Source: Mageeibacillus sp. UBA5747 (GTDB lineage Bacteria > Bacillota > Clostridia > Saccharofermentanales > UBA5734). Taken from it: a stretch of 45,347 bases of DNA. Location: positions 16,291 through 61,637 of the forward strand of contig DIFN01000025.1 in assembly GCA_002419145.1 (NCBI GenBank). The letters run 5' to 3'. Of this stretch, positions 16,619 through 24,051 are shown in pieces; position 1 is the stretch's first letter, and each line of letters opens with the position of its first letter. The notes under the pieces were generated by a model. The model ran no database searches, was not told where the DNA came from, and was given only the letters and a program-made list of their open reading frames with translations. The position numbers and the translations under genes were made by a program.

Positions 16619-17413
16619 ATGGAAACCCGCAAAGCTTTGGTATTTTTTGATATAGACGGCACGCTGCTGGATCACCAGCAGCAAGTGCCAACGTCAGCTG
16701 TCCAGGCTATTGCCCGTCTCAGGGCTAATGGCCATCTGGCCTTTATCAATACCGGGCGTTGCATGGCCATGGTCAGTGATGACATCCAGTCCATCGGTTT
16801 CGATGGCATCATCGCATCCTGCGGCACCCACATCACCGTAGGTGAACAGACACTGGAAAACATCCTCATTCCCGAAGAGCAGCTAAGATCCATCATCGAT
16901 CTTCTCATCGAAAACCGGATTGATTTCTGGCTCGAAGGCCCTGACCATGTCTATCTCGATCCCTTCACCCATCCGGCCTTTTACCATAAATTCCTGGCGG
17001 AATACCCCGGTTGGCCTGGTCTGTTTGCAGATTTTCGCACGGCCAGCCCCCTTCGGGTCAACAAGTTCAGCTACCTGATCAACCGGAACAGCCGATTTGA
17101 CCGGGTAGAGCCCATCCTCAGAAACCAGTTTGACCTGATTGTCCATCACGAGGACCATGGCGAGGTCATCCCCAGGGGCTTTAGCAAAGCGACAGGGATG
17201 GAACAGGTCAAAACCTTTTTGGGCCTGACCGAGGCCAGAATATTTGCCTTTGGTGACAGTCTCAATGACCTCGATATGCTCAAAGCAGCCGACGTTGGCA
17301 TCGCCATGGGTGGCAGCCGTAGCCGCCTGATCGAACTCTCCAGCCACCTGACGGATTCGCCGGCCGAGCACGGCATCGCCAATGCCTTGCGACATTATCA
17401 ATTAATCGAATGA
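16619..17413 (+). CDS. Cof-type HAD-superfamily phosphatase
   Basis: 264 residues from METRKALVFFDIDGTLLD. HAD motif I is DIDGT, motif II INTGR, motif III lysine in FSKATGMEQV, motif IV FGDSLNDLDML. The large cap domain between motifs II and III places it in the Cof/IIB group that dephosphorylates sugar phosphates or flavin precursors. Substrate unknown. The ATG at 16619 is preferred over one nine codons earlier because the motif then starts at the usual distance and AGAGGTG precedes it. Confidence 0.88.
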   Translation: METRKALVFFDIDGTLLDHQQQVPTSAVQAIARLRANGHLAFINTGRCMAMVSDDIQSIGFDGIIASCGTHITVGEQTLENILIPEEQLRSIIDLLIENRIDFWLEGPDHVYLDPFTHPAFYHKFLAEYPGWPGLFADFRTASPLRVNKFSYLINRNSRFDRVEPILRNQFDLIVHHEDHGEVIPRGFSKATGMEQVKTFLGLTEARIFAFGDSLNDLDMLKAADVGIAMGGSRSRLIELSSHLTDSPAEHGIANALRHYQLIE

Positions 17414-17568
17414 CATAACGACACTTTTCCGACATTCTGTCGAATTTGTGCGAAAGGATGGTGATGTCGCACAAGAGTGCTTGACAAATTCTGTGAAAGA
17501 TAACAAGATAGAACCATGACCACAAACGTTTTCAAGCTGAACAAATATGAAAAGGAAAGGACACGCCC

Positions 17569-17811
17569 ATGAAAGTTTTCAATGTTGACGTCGAATCATT
17601 CTCCAAACTGATCCAGTCTTGCAAAGGCACCGTCACCATCGTCACCGAAGATGGCGACCGCATCGTTACCAATAGCATGCTTTCCGCCCTGATCGGTTTC
17701 GCCAAAGTCCTCGAAGTTGCCTCCCTCAAGGAAATTGAGTTTGAGTGCGATGATCCGGAAGACCGCGTCCGCGTGCTCGACTTCATGATGAAATATCGCG
17801 CCGACAAATAA
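17569..17811 (+). CDS. Small HPr-like-fold protein, function unknown
   Basis: 80 residues, MKVFNVDVESFSKLIQSCKG onward, behind AAAGGA. The order strand-helix-strand-strand-helix-strand and the stretch IVTNSMLSALIGFAKVLEVASLKEIEFECDDPED recall HPr-family proteins: the second helix region where HPr has the Ser46 kinase site, followed by an edge strand. No HPr active-site histidine is visible, so it is not a standard phosphocarrier. It is monocistronic: a perfect TTGACA stands at 17481 with only a poor -10 after it, and a strong terminator follows. Confidence 0.65.
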   Translation: MKVFNVDVESFSKLIQSCKGTVTIVTEDGDRIVTNSMLSALIGFAKVLEVASLKEIEFECDDPEDRVRVLDFMMKYRADK

Positions 17812-17836
17812 GCTCCGCACACCAGACAATCCTGAC

Positions 17837-17866
17837 AGCTGCCTCGTCCAGACGGGGCAGCTTTTT
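17837..17866 (+). terminator. Rho-independent terminator after the HPr-like gene
   Basis: AGCTGCCTCGT pairs with ACGGGGCAGCT (one mismatch) around CCAG and is followed by five T. A textbook intrinsic terminator about 25 bases after the stop. Confidence 0.9.
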
Positions 17867-17906
17867 CTTGCCCTGCGTTCACCAATCCAACAACCTGGCT
17901 TTTCGC

Positions 17907-17912
17907 TATAAT
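17907..17912 (+). promoter_or_regulatory. -10 box almost touching the sigma-factor start
   Basis: A perfect TATAAT ends 8 bases before the ATG at 17921, and no ribosome site lies between. If used, transcription would start on or next to the start codon, giving a leaderless message. No clear -35. Confidence 0.4.
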
Positions 17913-17920
17913 GGACCCAT

Positions 17921-18436
17921 ATGAAACAGGAACAAGCCATCCCTGTGTTCGAACAACTCTACCACCAGACGTTCAGGCGCCTAAGCCAGTACGTCCTGTT
18001 CAAGGCGGGCAACATCAGCGACACGGAAGACATCGTTGCGGCCGCCTATACCGCCTATTACCAGCACATCGTTCAACGCGGCCACGATGAGCCCGCAAAT
18101 CCTTATGCCTATCTGGTTCGCATGGCCAACCATGGTCTCGGTCGCCTGTACAAGGAGCGGCAGACCCAAATTTCCTTTGATGATGATCAAAATCACTTAT
18201 CAGAGACTCTGCCTGATGATCCCGATGCTCTCAACCATTTTTTCAACCAGATCGACAGCCAGGAACTCTGGCTCTCAATCCGCCGCCTCAGTGCCGCCGA
18301 GCAGCAAGTCATCGTCGCTCACCTGCGGTTTGACCTGACTTTCCGCGAAATTGCGGAGCAACTCGACCAGCGTGAAAGCACCGTCAAACTCCGATACTAT
18401 CGCGCCCTCGAGCGTTTGAAAAAAATATTGCTCTGA
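17921..18436 (+). CDS. Sigma-70 family RNA polymerase sigma factor (ECF-like)
   Basis: 171 residues. Region 2 spans about 10-95 (LYHQTFRRLSQYVLFKAG, DTEDIVAAAYTAYYQ) and region 4 about 115-170, with LTFREIAEQLDQRESTVKLRYYRALERLKKIL as the -35-binding helix-turn-helix. Regions 1 and 3 are absent, as in ECF factors. It is followed after 78 bases by an RsgI-like membrane anti-sigma factor, so the pair probably forms an envelope-signal switch. No Shine-Dalgarno precedes the ATG. Confidence 0.85.
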   Translation: MKQEQAIPVFEQLYHQTFRRLSQYVLFKAGNISDTEDIVAAAYTAYYQHIVQRGHDEPANPYAYLVRMANHGLGRLYKERQTQISFDDDQNHLSETLPDDPDALNHFFNQIDSQELWLSIRRLSAAEQQVIVAHLRFDLTFREIAEQLDQRESTVKLRYYRALERLKKILL

Positions 18437-18514
18437 AGAGGGTCTGACTTGTAACTTTTTGTCTGTTTTTCCTCTCTAATAAATCAGAAGCCCATTTCCC
18501 AAGAGGTGATCTCT

Positions 18515-19561
18515 ATGAATCGCTTGAAAACTGTCGTCAAAGAACACGCTTTAAATGAAGATGCCATGCTCAACCGCATTCGTTCAGGCCGCGCCACTCT
18601 AAAAGGAGAGGATAAATTTATGCCAATGAAACGACTTTTGCCCCTCGGCCTTGCCGCCGCCCTGGTGATCACCATCATCTCCAGCTGGTCTTTCTTTACC
18701 CCGGGCGTTACAGCACCGGTCACAACTGGCACCGCAGCTGAGAAACCAGCTGCGACCCCCTATGCCATGATCGCGATCGACATCAATCCGAGCTTTGAAA
18801 TCTATACGGATGAAGATGGTATTGTCGAGAAGATCATTGCTAAGAACGAAGATGCACAACAATATGAAGCTGATGAAGATTTTGCCGATTTAGTTGGTGA
18901 ACCAGTAGAAAAGGTCACTGAAAAAATTATTAGATGGGCTGAGAAAAAAGGTTTCATTGTCACTTCCGAGGAGAACGAAGCATACGTTTTGATTTCAGCA
19001 GTCATTCTTAATGCGAATGGGGATCATAAACCAGATACACTTGAAGAATCAGAGACTTATTCCGAACAAGAAAAAGCGGAAATTGAAAAGGCTCAAGAAA
19101 ATTTTGGCCTGAAAATCAATGAAGCTATCAGTGATTTAGAGGATGATGATATTAAAGTTGCTGTAATAAAAGCAACCCTACGTGATGTCAAATTTGCCGA
19201 TAAGGCAAAAATCCCTCTTGGTCTTTCTATCGTCAAGGGAATGGTCGACCTGGATGGTGATGGCAGTCTGGATTCGGATGACGACATCAACGACGATGGC
19301 AACCCCGATAAAATTTCGGATGTCATGAAATACCTCAAAGAACAAGTGGAAGGCAATGAAAATATAAGTACAGAATTAGCAGCGATGTTTGCAAAGCGAA
19401 TCTCTATCTTGGAAAGCAAAGCAGAGAGAGATGCACTTAAGGAATCAAAAACGTCTGATCCTGAAGACAGCGAAGCAGATGACTCACCTAAAGGCAAGCC
19501 CTCTATGCCTCCCGGGCAGGAAAAGAAGTCTGGAACAGATGCCGTCACTTCTGGCGCATAA
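18515..19561 (+). CDS. RsgI-like membrane anti-sigma factor with EF-hand-type loop
   Basis: 348 residues from the ATG after AAGAGGTGAT. A short cytosolic segment (1-39) that should bind the sigma factor is followed by one membrane helix (about 40-61). The outside region opens with the RsgI signature AIDINPSFEIYTDEDG; in RsgI proteins the Asn-Pro bond of this motif (here N91-P92) is an autoproteolysis site. At 245-256 DLDGDGSLDSDD is a canonical calcium-binding loop, followed by a second acidic DINDDGNPDK. The tail is Ser/Pro/Lys-rich. No carbohydrate-binding module is present, unlike cellulosome RsgI proteins. Roughly 18800-19250 is strikingly AT-rich compared with its neighbours. Confidence 0.82.
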   Translation: MNRLKTVVKEHALNEDAMLNRIRSGRATLKGEDKFMPMKRLLPLGLAAALVITIISSWSFFTPGVTAPVTTGTAAEKPAATPYAMIAIDINPSFEIYTDEDGIVEKIIAKNEDAQQYEADEDFADLVGEPVEKVTEKIIRWAEKKGFIVTSEENEAYVLISAVILNANGDHKPDTLEESETYSEQEKAEIEKAQENFGLKINEAISDLEDDDIKVAVIKATLRDVKFADKAKIPLGLSIVKGMVDLDGDGSLDSDDDINDDGNPDKISDVMKYLKEQVEGNENISTELAAMFAKRISILESKAERDALKESKTSDPEDSEADDSPKGKPSMPPGQEKKSGTDAVTSGA

Positions 19562-19602
19562 ACGAACGTTTGTATCGATTAAATAAAAGCTAATTCTACT
19601 CT

Positions 19603-20850
19603 TTACCCCTTCGCAAACGGCAGGGTGGATCCACCATAAGGCATGACGATGACTGAGGCATCCTGCCCCAGGATTGTCAGGGCAGCGTCGAGGGCAGTCT
19701 GGGCGTCGGCATAAGGTTCGAGGTTGACAGAGCGGACAAAGTCAGCCTCGAGGTCGCTGACGAAGAAAATCCGGGCCATCTGGAGGACCATGGCGATGGC
19801 AGCAGCTTTGTGGCCACCGAGCTCGAAATTGCGGCCGATCTCTTCGACCATGAAGTCCGGTCTGTACTGGGTCATCCAGCGTTCAAAGCAAGGCTCGCCC
19901 AGGCCTTCCTTGGCGGAAGCAATCCAGAGGACGATGCCGCCTTCGCGAACCGCGTGCTTGGCATTGTCGAGCGCCTTCTGGGCCTGGTACATGTTGATAT
20001 CCTTGGGATAGCCGCCGGGCGAGACAATGACCAAGTCGGCGCGTTTTTCAATCTCGCACTTATACAGGGTATCAAGGAAGGCGCAGCCGGCGCGATGGGC
20101 GGTGATCGGATGGCCGGCAACGGCATTGACAATCTGCTTCTTTTCGTCCAGTACGACATTGAGGATGAAATCGACGCTGATCAGGTTCAAGACATCGTCG
20201 ATATCCTGGCGAACGGGGTTGTCATCGATTGCACCCGCCTTGGCAGCGGCCTGAACCATCATGCTGTGGTTTTCCTGGATGGCATCATGGGTGCAGACAC
20301 CCGGCATGATCGCCTTGGCGCCACCGCTGTACCCGGCAAAATAATGGAACTCGATGTTGCCCAGGCAGATGCGGCGGTCGGCCTCGACCACCGGACGGAA
20401 TACGTCCACACGCGTGCCGAACTTGGTGTGACCGATGGGTACGCAATCTTTTGTGTCGAGATCGATGCAGCGGACGGATTCAAACACCTCATCACCCACC
20501 AGATAGCGCATTTCCGCTTCCGTATGGTGGCGATGGCTGCCCAGGCCAAAAGTGATGAACACATCTTCCCGCCTGATGCCCGCAGCGTACAATTCCTCCA
20601 GCAGAGAAGGCAAAAGCAGCTTGCTTGGCAGAGGACGGGTGATATCGCTGGTCACAATCGCGACCGTTTCGCCCGGCTTGACAATCTCGCCGATGCGCGG
20701 TGAATCGATGGGATTTTCGAGGGCTCGCCTGACTTCATCAACTCCCGTCAGACCGAGTGCCACTTCATTAGGCACAAGTACCTGGGTCGGATGATTCTGC
20801 GGTATATCGAGAGAAACGGTTGATTTTCCAAAACCGATTGCGACCTGCAT
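19603..20850 (-). CDS. larA: LarA-family nickel-dependent 2-hydroxyacid racemase/epimerase
   Basis: 415 residues from MQVAIGFGKSTVSLDIP, behind AAAGGAG. LarA landmarks: SDITRPLPSK (68-77), FGLGSHRHHTEAE with H106/H108/H109, GNIEFHYFAGYSGGAKAIMPG with H169 and K179 (the lysine that anchors the nickel-pincer cofactor in lactate racemase), and the C-terminal SPGGYPKDINMYQAQKAL. Lactate racemase is the founding activity, but the family also acts on other hydroxyacids, so the substrate is open. No larB/C/E cofactor genes nearby. Divergent from deoR with shared operator-like repeats. Confidence 0.87.
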   Translation of the reverse strand: MQVAIGFGKSTVSLDIPQNHPTQVLVPNEVALGLTGVDEVRRALENPIDSPRIGEIVKPGETVAIVTSDITRPLPSKLLLPSLLEELYAAGIRREDVFITFGLGSHRHHTEAEMRYLVGDEVFESVRCIDLDTKDCVPIGHTKFGTRVDVFRPVVEADRRICLGNIEFHYFAGYSGGAKAIMPGVCTHDAIQENHSMMVQAAAKAGAIDDNPVRQDIDDVLNLISVDFILNVVLDEKKQIVNAVAGHPITAHRAGCAFLDTLYKCEIEKRADLVIVSPGGYPKDINMYQAQKALDNAKHAVREGGIVLWIASAKEGLGEPCFERWMTQYRPDFMVEEIGRNFELGGHKAAAIAMVLQMARIFFVSDLEADFVRSVNLEPYADAQTALDAALTILGQDASVIVMPYGGSTLPFAKG

Positions 20851-20871
20851 AAATTTGTACTCCTTTACACC

Positions 20872-20882
20872 ATATTTAACCA
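20872..20882. promoter_or_regulatory. Operator-like repeat at the larA transcript start
   Basis: ATATTTAACCA, identical to 21039-21049 near the divergent regulator. It covers the predicted start point of larA transcription, a position suited to repression. Confidence 0.5.
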
Positions 20883-20883
20883 C

Positions 20884-20912
20884 AATATACCAATAATACA
20901 CCCATCTTGCAA
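20884..20912 (-). promoter_or_regulatory. Promoter of larA
   Basis: On the minus strand: TTGCAA, exactly 17 bases, TATATT. The predicted start near 20877 falls in the operator-like repeat. Confidence 0.65.
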
Positions 20913-21034
20913 TCGTTTCAGTTCTGGTGAACACCTGATGAGGCAATTGGACATTTGATTGATTTGTTGTCATTTTCGACAATAAACCCGCCAATAGATT
21001 GCCATATCTGACCCTGTTAACTTGAGTGTGTTTA

Positions 21035-21049
21035 TGGTATATTTAACCA
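21035..21049. promoter_or_regulatory. Operator-like palindrome before deoR-type gene
   Basis: TGGTATATTTAACCA has TGGT/ACCA ends and an AT core; it shares ATATTTAACCA with the larA copy. It contains a TATATT that may be the -10 of the regulator, suggesting autoregulation. Confidence 0.5.
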
Positions 21050-21127
21050 TGGACCGAAGCTAACAGCTTGGTCATATTGACTATTGCACCCTTGGCAGAA
21101 TCTGGAGAACGATGGGGGGATCGGACC

Positions 21128-21880
21128 ATGCGCACCGATCGACTACGAGAACTTGAAGAATACATGCAGCAGAAGCGTACAGCGACCATACCCGAACTAT
21201 GCGACCACTTCAATGTCTCGCTGAACACCATCCGGCGCGACATCAAGGAGTTGGTCAAAAATGGTACCGTCTCCAAGGTATACGGCGGCATCCTCTGGAA
21301 CCAGGAGGACAACATCGTTCCCTTTACCGCGCGCAGCACCGTGGCTATTGACGAAAAGCGTCACATCGGCAGTCTTGCGGCCAGTCTGGTCGAAGATGGT
21401 GAGACGATTTACATCGATTCTGGAACGACAGCGGTCCATCTTCTGCCCTACATCTCGCAGCGCAAAAATGTCACCGTCGTCAGCAACAGCTTGATTGTTT
21501 TCAATGAAATCCAGAAATATCCGGAACTGAACCTGCTGACCGCGGGGGGTATTTTCAATCAGAAGACGAAATCTTTTGTCGGCCTGTCTGCTGTGACCGG
21601 TTTGAACGATATCCGCATCCGCAAGGCTTTCATGAGTTCGACCGGCGTCAGTATCGAGGCAGGGGCGACCAACAACTCCCTCCACGAGGCGGAGGTCAAG
21701 CGCGCGGTGATCAGCCGTGCTCAGAAGGTCATCCTGATGGTCGACCATACCAAGTTCGACCGTTCGGCAGCGATTTGTTTTTGTGGTTTGGAACAATTGG
21801 CCTGCTTCATCACTGACAGGAAGCCCCCGGAAAAATACCTTAATTTTTTTGAAGATAATCACATCATGGTCAAATACTGA
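21128..21880 (+). CDS. DeoR/GlpR-family transcriptional regulator
   Basis: 250 residues from MRTDRLRELEEYMQQK. The N-terminal winged helix-turn-helix (about 17-55, TIPELCDHFNVSLNTIRRDI, KVYGGI) is followed by the sugar-phosphate sensor domain with YIDSGTT (phosphate loop), NSTGVSIE-like FMSSTGVSIEAGATN and MVDHTKFDR. Such proteins repress sugar or polyol genes until a phosphorylated intermediate binds. Divergent from larA; the large inositol/glycolysis operon begins far away and reads toward it, so control of larA and itself is the safest inference. The ATG follows a GGGGGGA stretch. Confidence 0.9.
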   Translation: MRTDRLRELEEYMQQKRTATIPELCDHFNVSLNTIRRDIKELVKNGTVSKVYGGILWNQEDNIVPFTARSTVAIDEKRHIGSLAASLVEDGETIYIDSGTTAVHLLPYISQRKNVTVVSNSLIVFNEIQKYPELNLLTAGGIFNQKTKSFVGLSAVTGLNDIRIRKAFMSSTGVSIEAGATNNSLHEAEVKRAVISRAQKVILMVDHTKFDRSAAICFCGLEQLACFITDRKPPEKYLNFFEDNHIMVKY

Positions 21881-21933
21881 CCCGCGCCATGGGTATTTTG
21901 CAGTCCTGCTTTCCATTAGTCACACTTATAAGC

Positions 21934-21966
21934 CGTCTCCCGACACACAAAGGAGACGACTTTTTT
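21934..21966 (+). terminator. Terminator after the DeoR-type gene
   Basis: CGTCTCC pairs with GGAGACG around 11 bases, then AC and six T. Confidence 0.85.
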
Positions 21967-22002
21967 CATTTGCCTCTGCAGTTGCATCGTTTTCACAGGC
22001 AA

Positions 22003-22045
22003 GAAAAAGAGGCTGTCTCCCAGCTTTAAATCCAGGAGACAGCCT
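22003..22045 (-). terminator. Terminator of the iolD-transketolase operon
   Basis: On the minus strand AGGCTGTCTCC pairs perfectly with GGAGACAGCCT (11 bp) and is followed by CTTTTTCTT. About 45 bases after the transketolase C stop. Confidence 0.88.
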
Positions 22046-22091
22046 TTGGCGAACACGATTTATCGATGTCACGAACACGTCATGGCATCAA

Positions 22092-23105
22092 TCAGTAAGC
22101 CCATTCCTTGTTCTTGTCCGGTTTATCGGTCATCTGCCGGACAACCTTGCGTTCGATAACAGCTTTGACCTTCTCGACGATGACCTCGGCGGTCAGGCCA
22201 TAGTATTTCTGCAGGAAGTCCTGCGGACCGACCTGGCCGAATTCGTCTTGGACGCCAACCATTTCCATCGGAACCGGGATGTTCTTGACGAGGACATCCG
22301 CCACGGCACTGCCAAGGCCTCCAATAACATTGTGATTCTCTGCAGTTACGATCGCGCCGGTCTTCCGGGCCGCAGCAATGACTGCATCGGCATCGATTGG
22401 CTTGACGGTGAACATATCGAGGACCAAGGCTGAGACACCTTCGGCTTCCAGGGTGGCGGCCGCTTTGAGGGCTTCGGCAACCATGATGCCAGATGCGATG
22501 ATCGTGACGTCGGTGCCATCTTTGACCAGGGCAGCCTTGCCAATGTCAAAGTCAGAGCCAGCTTCGTAGACACCGATCACTTCCTTGCGGCCGAGGCGAA
22601 TGTATTTGAGGCCTTTCATGTCCAGCAGTTTGGGCAGGACACTCTCGAGCATCGCCGAATCGGTGACGTCGACGACCGTGGCGTGCGGGATCGCACGGTA
22701 GAGCGCCATGTCTTCAAACGGCATGTGGGTGCCGCCATTGAAGGCAGCTGTGACACCAGCATCGGAACCAACCATGACCACATCGTTTTTCGCATAGGCG
22801 ATGGAAAGAAAGACCTGATCGTAGCAGCGGCGGGAAGCAAATGGGCCAAAGGTGTGGGCCAGCGGCTTGAGGCCGGCCGCAGAGAGACCAGCGGCCATAC
22901 CAGCGAGGTTGGCTTCGGAAACACCGACGTTGTAAGCTTGTTTTGGATGAGCATCAGCCCATTTTTTGGTGCCGATCGAGCTCATCAGATCCGCGTCGAG
23001 ATAGACGAATTTCGGATCTTCACCGAGCTTGGCAACGACGCCGCCGAAAACGTCCTTCATGGCACGTTTTTCTTTTTCGTTCTTGAAATCAACTTTGAAA
23101 TTCAT
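22092..23105 (-). CDS. Transketolase, C-terminal subunit
   Basis: 337 residues from MNFKVDFKNEKEKRAMKDVF. It carries the pyrimidine-binding and C-terminal domains: FVYLDADLMSSIGT, the cofactor glutamate region GVSEANLAGMAAGLSAAG, DAGVTAAFNGGTHMPFED, and the C-terminal VTAENHNVIGGLGSAVADVL. With the N-terminal subunit encoded just upstream it forms a split transketolase, as in many Bacillota and archaea. Transfers two-carbon ketol units between sugar phosphates. Last gene of the operon; a 10-base gap to the N subunit. Confidence 0.93.
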   Translation of the reverse strand: MNFKVDFKNEKEKRAMKDVFGGVVAKLGEDPKFVYLDADLMSSIGTKKWADAHPKQAYNVGVSEANLAGMAAGLSAAGLKPLAHTFGPFASRRCYDQVFLSIAYAKNDVVMVGSDAGVTAAFNGGTHMPFEDMALYRAIPHATVVDVTDSAMLESVLPKLLDMKGLKYIRLGRKEVIGVYEAGSDFDIGKAALVKDGTDVTIIASGIMVAEALKAAATLEAEGVSALVLDMFTVKPIDADAVIAAARKTGAIVTAENHNVIGGLGSAVADVLVKNIPVPMEMVGVQDEFGQVGPQDFLQKYYGLTAEVIVEKVKAVIERKVVRQMTDKPDKNKEWAY

Positions 23106-23115
23106 TCTCGCCACC

Positions 23116-23958
23116 TCAACCTTTCTGCTCAGCCAACAGCTTTTCCAGATCGGCAATTGCCTGGTCGGCCAGTTCTGCTGATACCACGATGTGGTGGTTT
23201 GCACTCATCTCTTCTACGGCTTTGACGCCAGCGCCCTTAATCGTATTGAGAACAATCATATGTGGTTTTCCGGGAGTTGCTTTGGCTTTCTCGATCGCTT
23301 CGTAGATCGCTTCGGCGTCCTGGCCAGGGATATCCTGGGCATCCCAGCCGAAGGATTCAAATTTGGCTGCAATGTCGATCTGATCAAGGATGTCCTTGGT
23401 GTACCCATCGAGTTGCTTCTTGTTGTAATCGCAGAAGGCGATCAGGTGGTCCATCTTCTGGTGACCGGCGAACTGAGCGCCTTCCCAGATCTGGCCTTCG
23501 TTGAGTTCGCCGTCACCGACGATCAGGTAGGTGTAGCTGTCGCGGCCGAGAATGCGGTCGCCCAGGCACAGGCCGAGCGAGGTCGACATGCCTTGGCCCA
23601 GGGAGCCGGTCGTCATGTCTATACCCGGAGTCTGGTTGCGGTCGCAATGGCTGGGCAGCCTGGTCCCAGGAATGTTCAGAGTATTGAGCCAGTCCATCGG
23701 GAAGAACCCCTTTAGTGCCAGGGTGGCGTAGAGAGCCGGGCCGGCATGGCCCTTTGAGCAGACGAGTTTGTCACGGCCTTCCCATTGCGGGTTCTTGGGG
23801 TCGTACTTCATGACGGCCTCATAGAGCACGGCCAGAGTGTCTGTGATCGAGAGCGCTCCGCCGACATGGCCAAACCCGCGGACTTTGAACTCTTTCATCT
23901 GTTCAATACGGATTGTTGTGGCGAACTGCTTGATCTGGTTTAACAATTTTGGATCCAT
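23116..23958 (-). CDS. Transketolase, N-terminal subunit
   Basis: 280 residues. The ATG at 23958 (MDPKLLNQIKQFA) is chosen over one two codons earlier because AAGGAG then sits 6 bases upstream. Thiamine diphosphate site: GDGELNEGQIWE (148-159) with HVGGALS and SKGHAGPALY substrate histidines. Works with the C-terminal subunit. Follows pgk in the same direction with about 90 bases between, the widest gap in the operon. Confidence 0.93.
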   Translation of the reverse strand: MDPKLLNQIKQFATTIRIEQMKEFKVRGFGHVGGALSITDTLAVLYEAVMKYDPKNPQWEGRDKLVCSKGHAGPALYATLALKGFFPMDWLNTLNIPGTRLPSHCDRNQTPGIDMTTGSLGQGMSTSLGLCLGDRILGRDSYTYLIVGDGELNEGQIWEGAQFAGHQKMDHLIAFCDYNKKQLDGYTKDILDQIDIAAKFESFGWDAQDIPGQDAEAIYEAIEKAKATPGKPHMIVLNTIKGAGVKAVEEMSANHHIVVSAELADQAIADLEKLLAEQKG

Positions 23959-24051
23959 TCGCATCTCCTTCCTGGTATCCTTTGTCGAGGATTGGAATCA
24001 TCCCGGTCCAGACGAGTCCGGACCGGGATGAGTTGACCTGTTCATTTCTTT

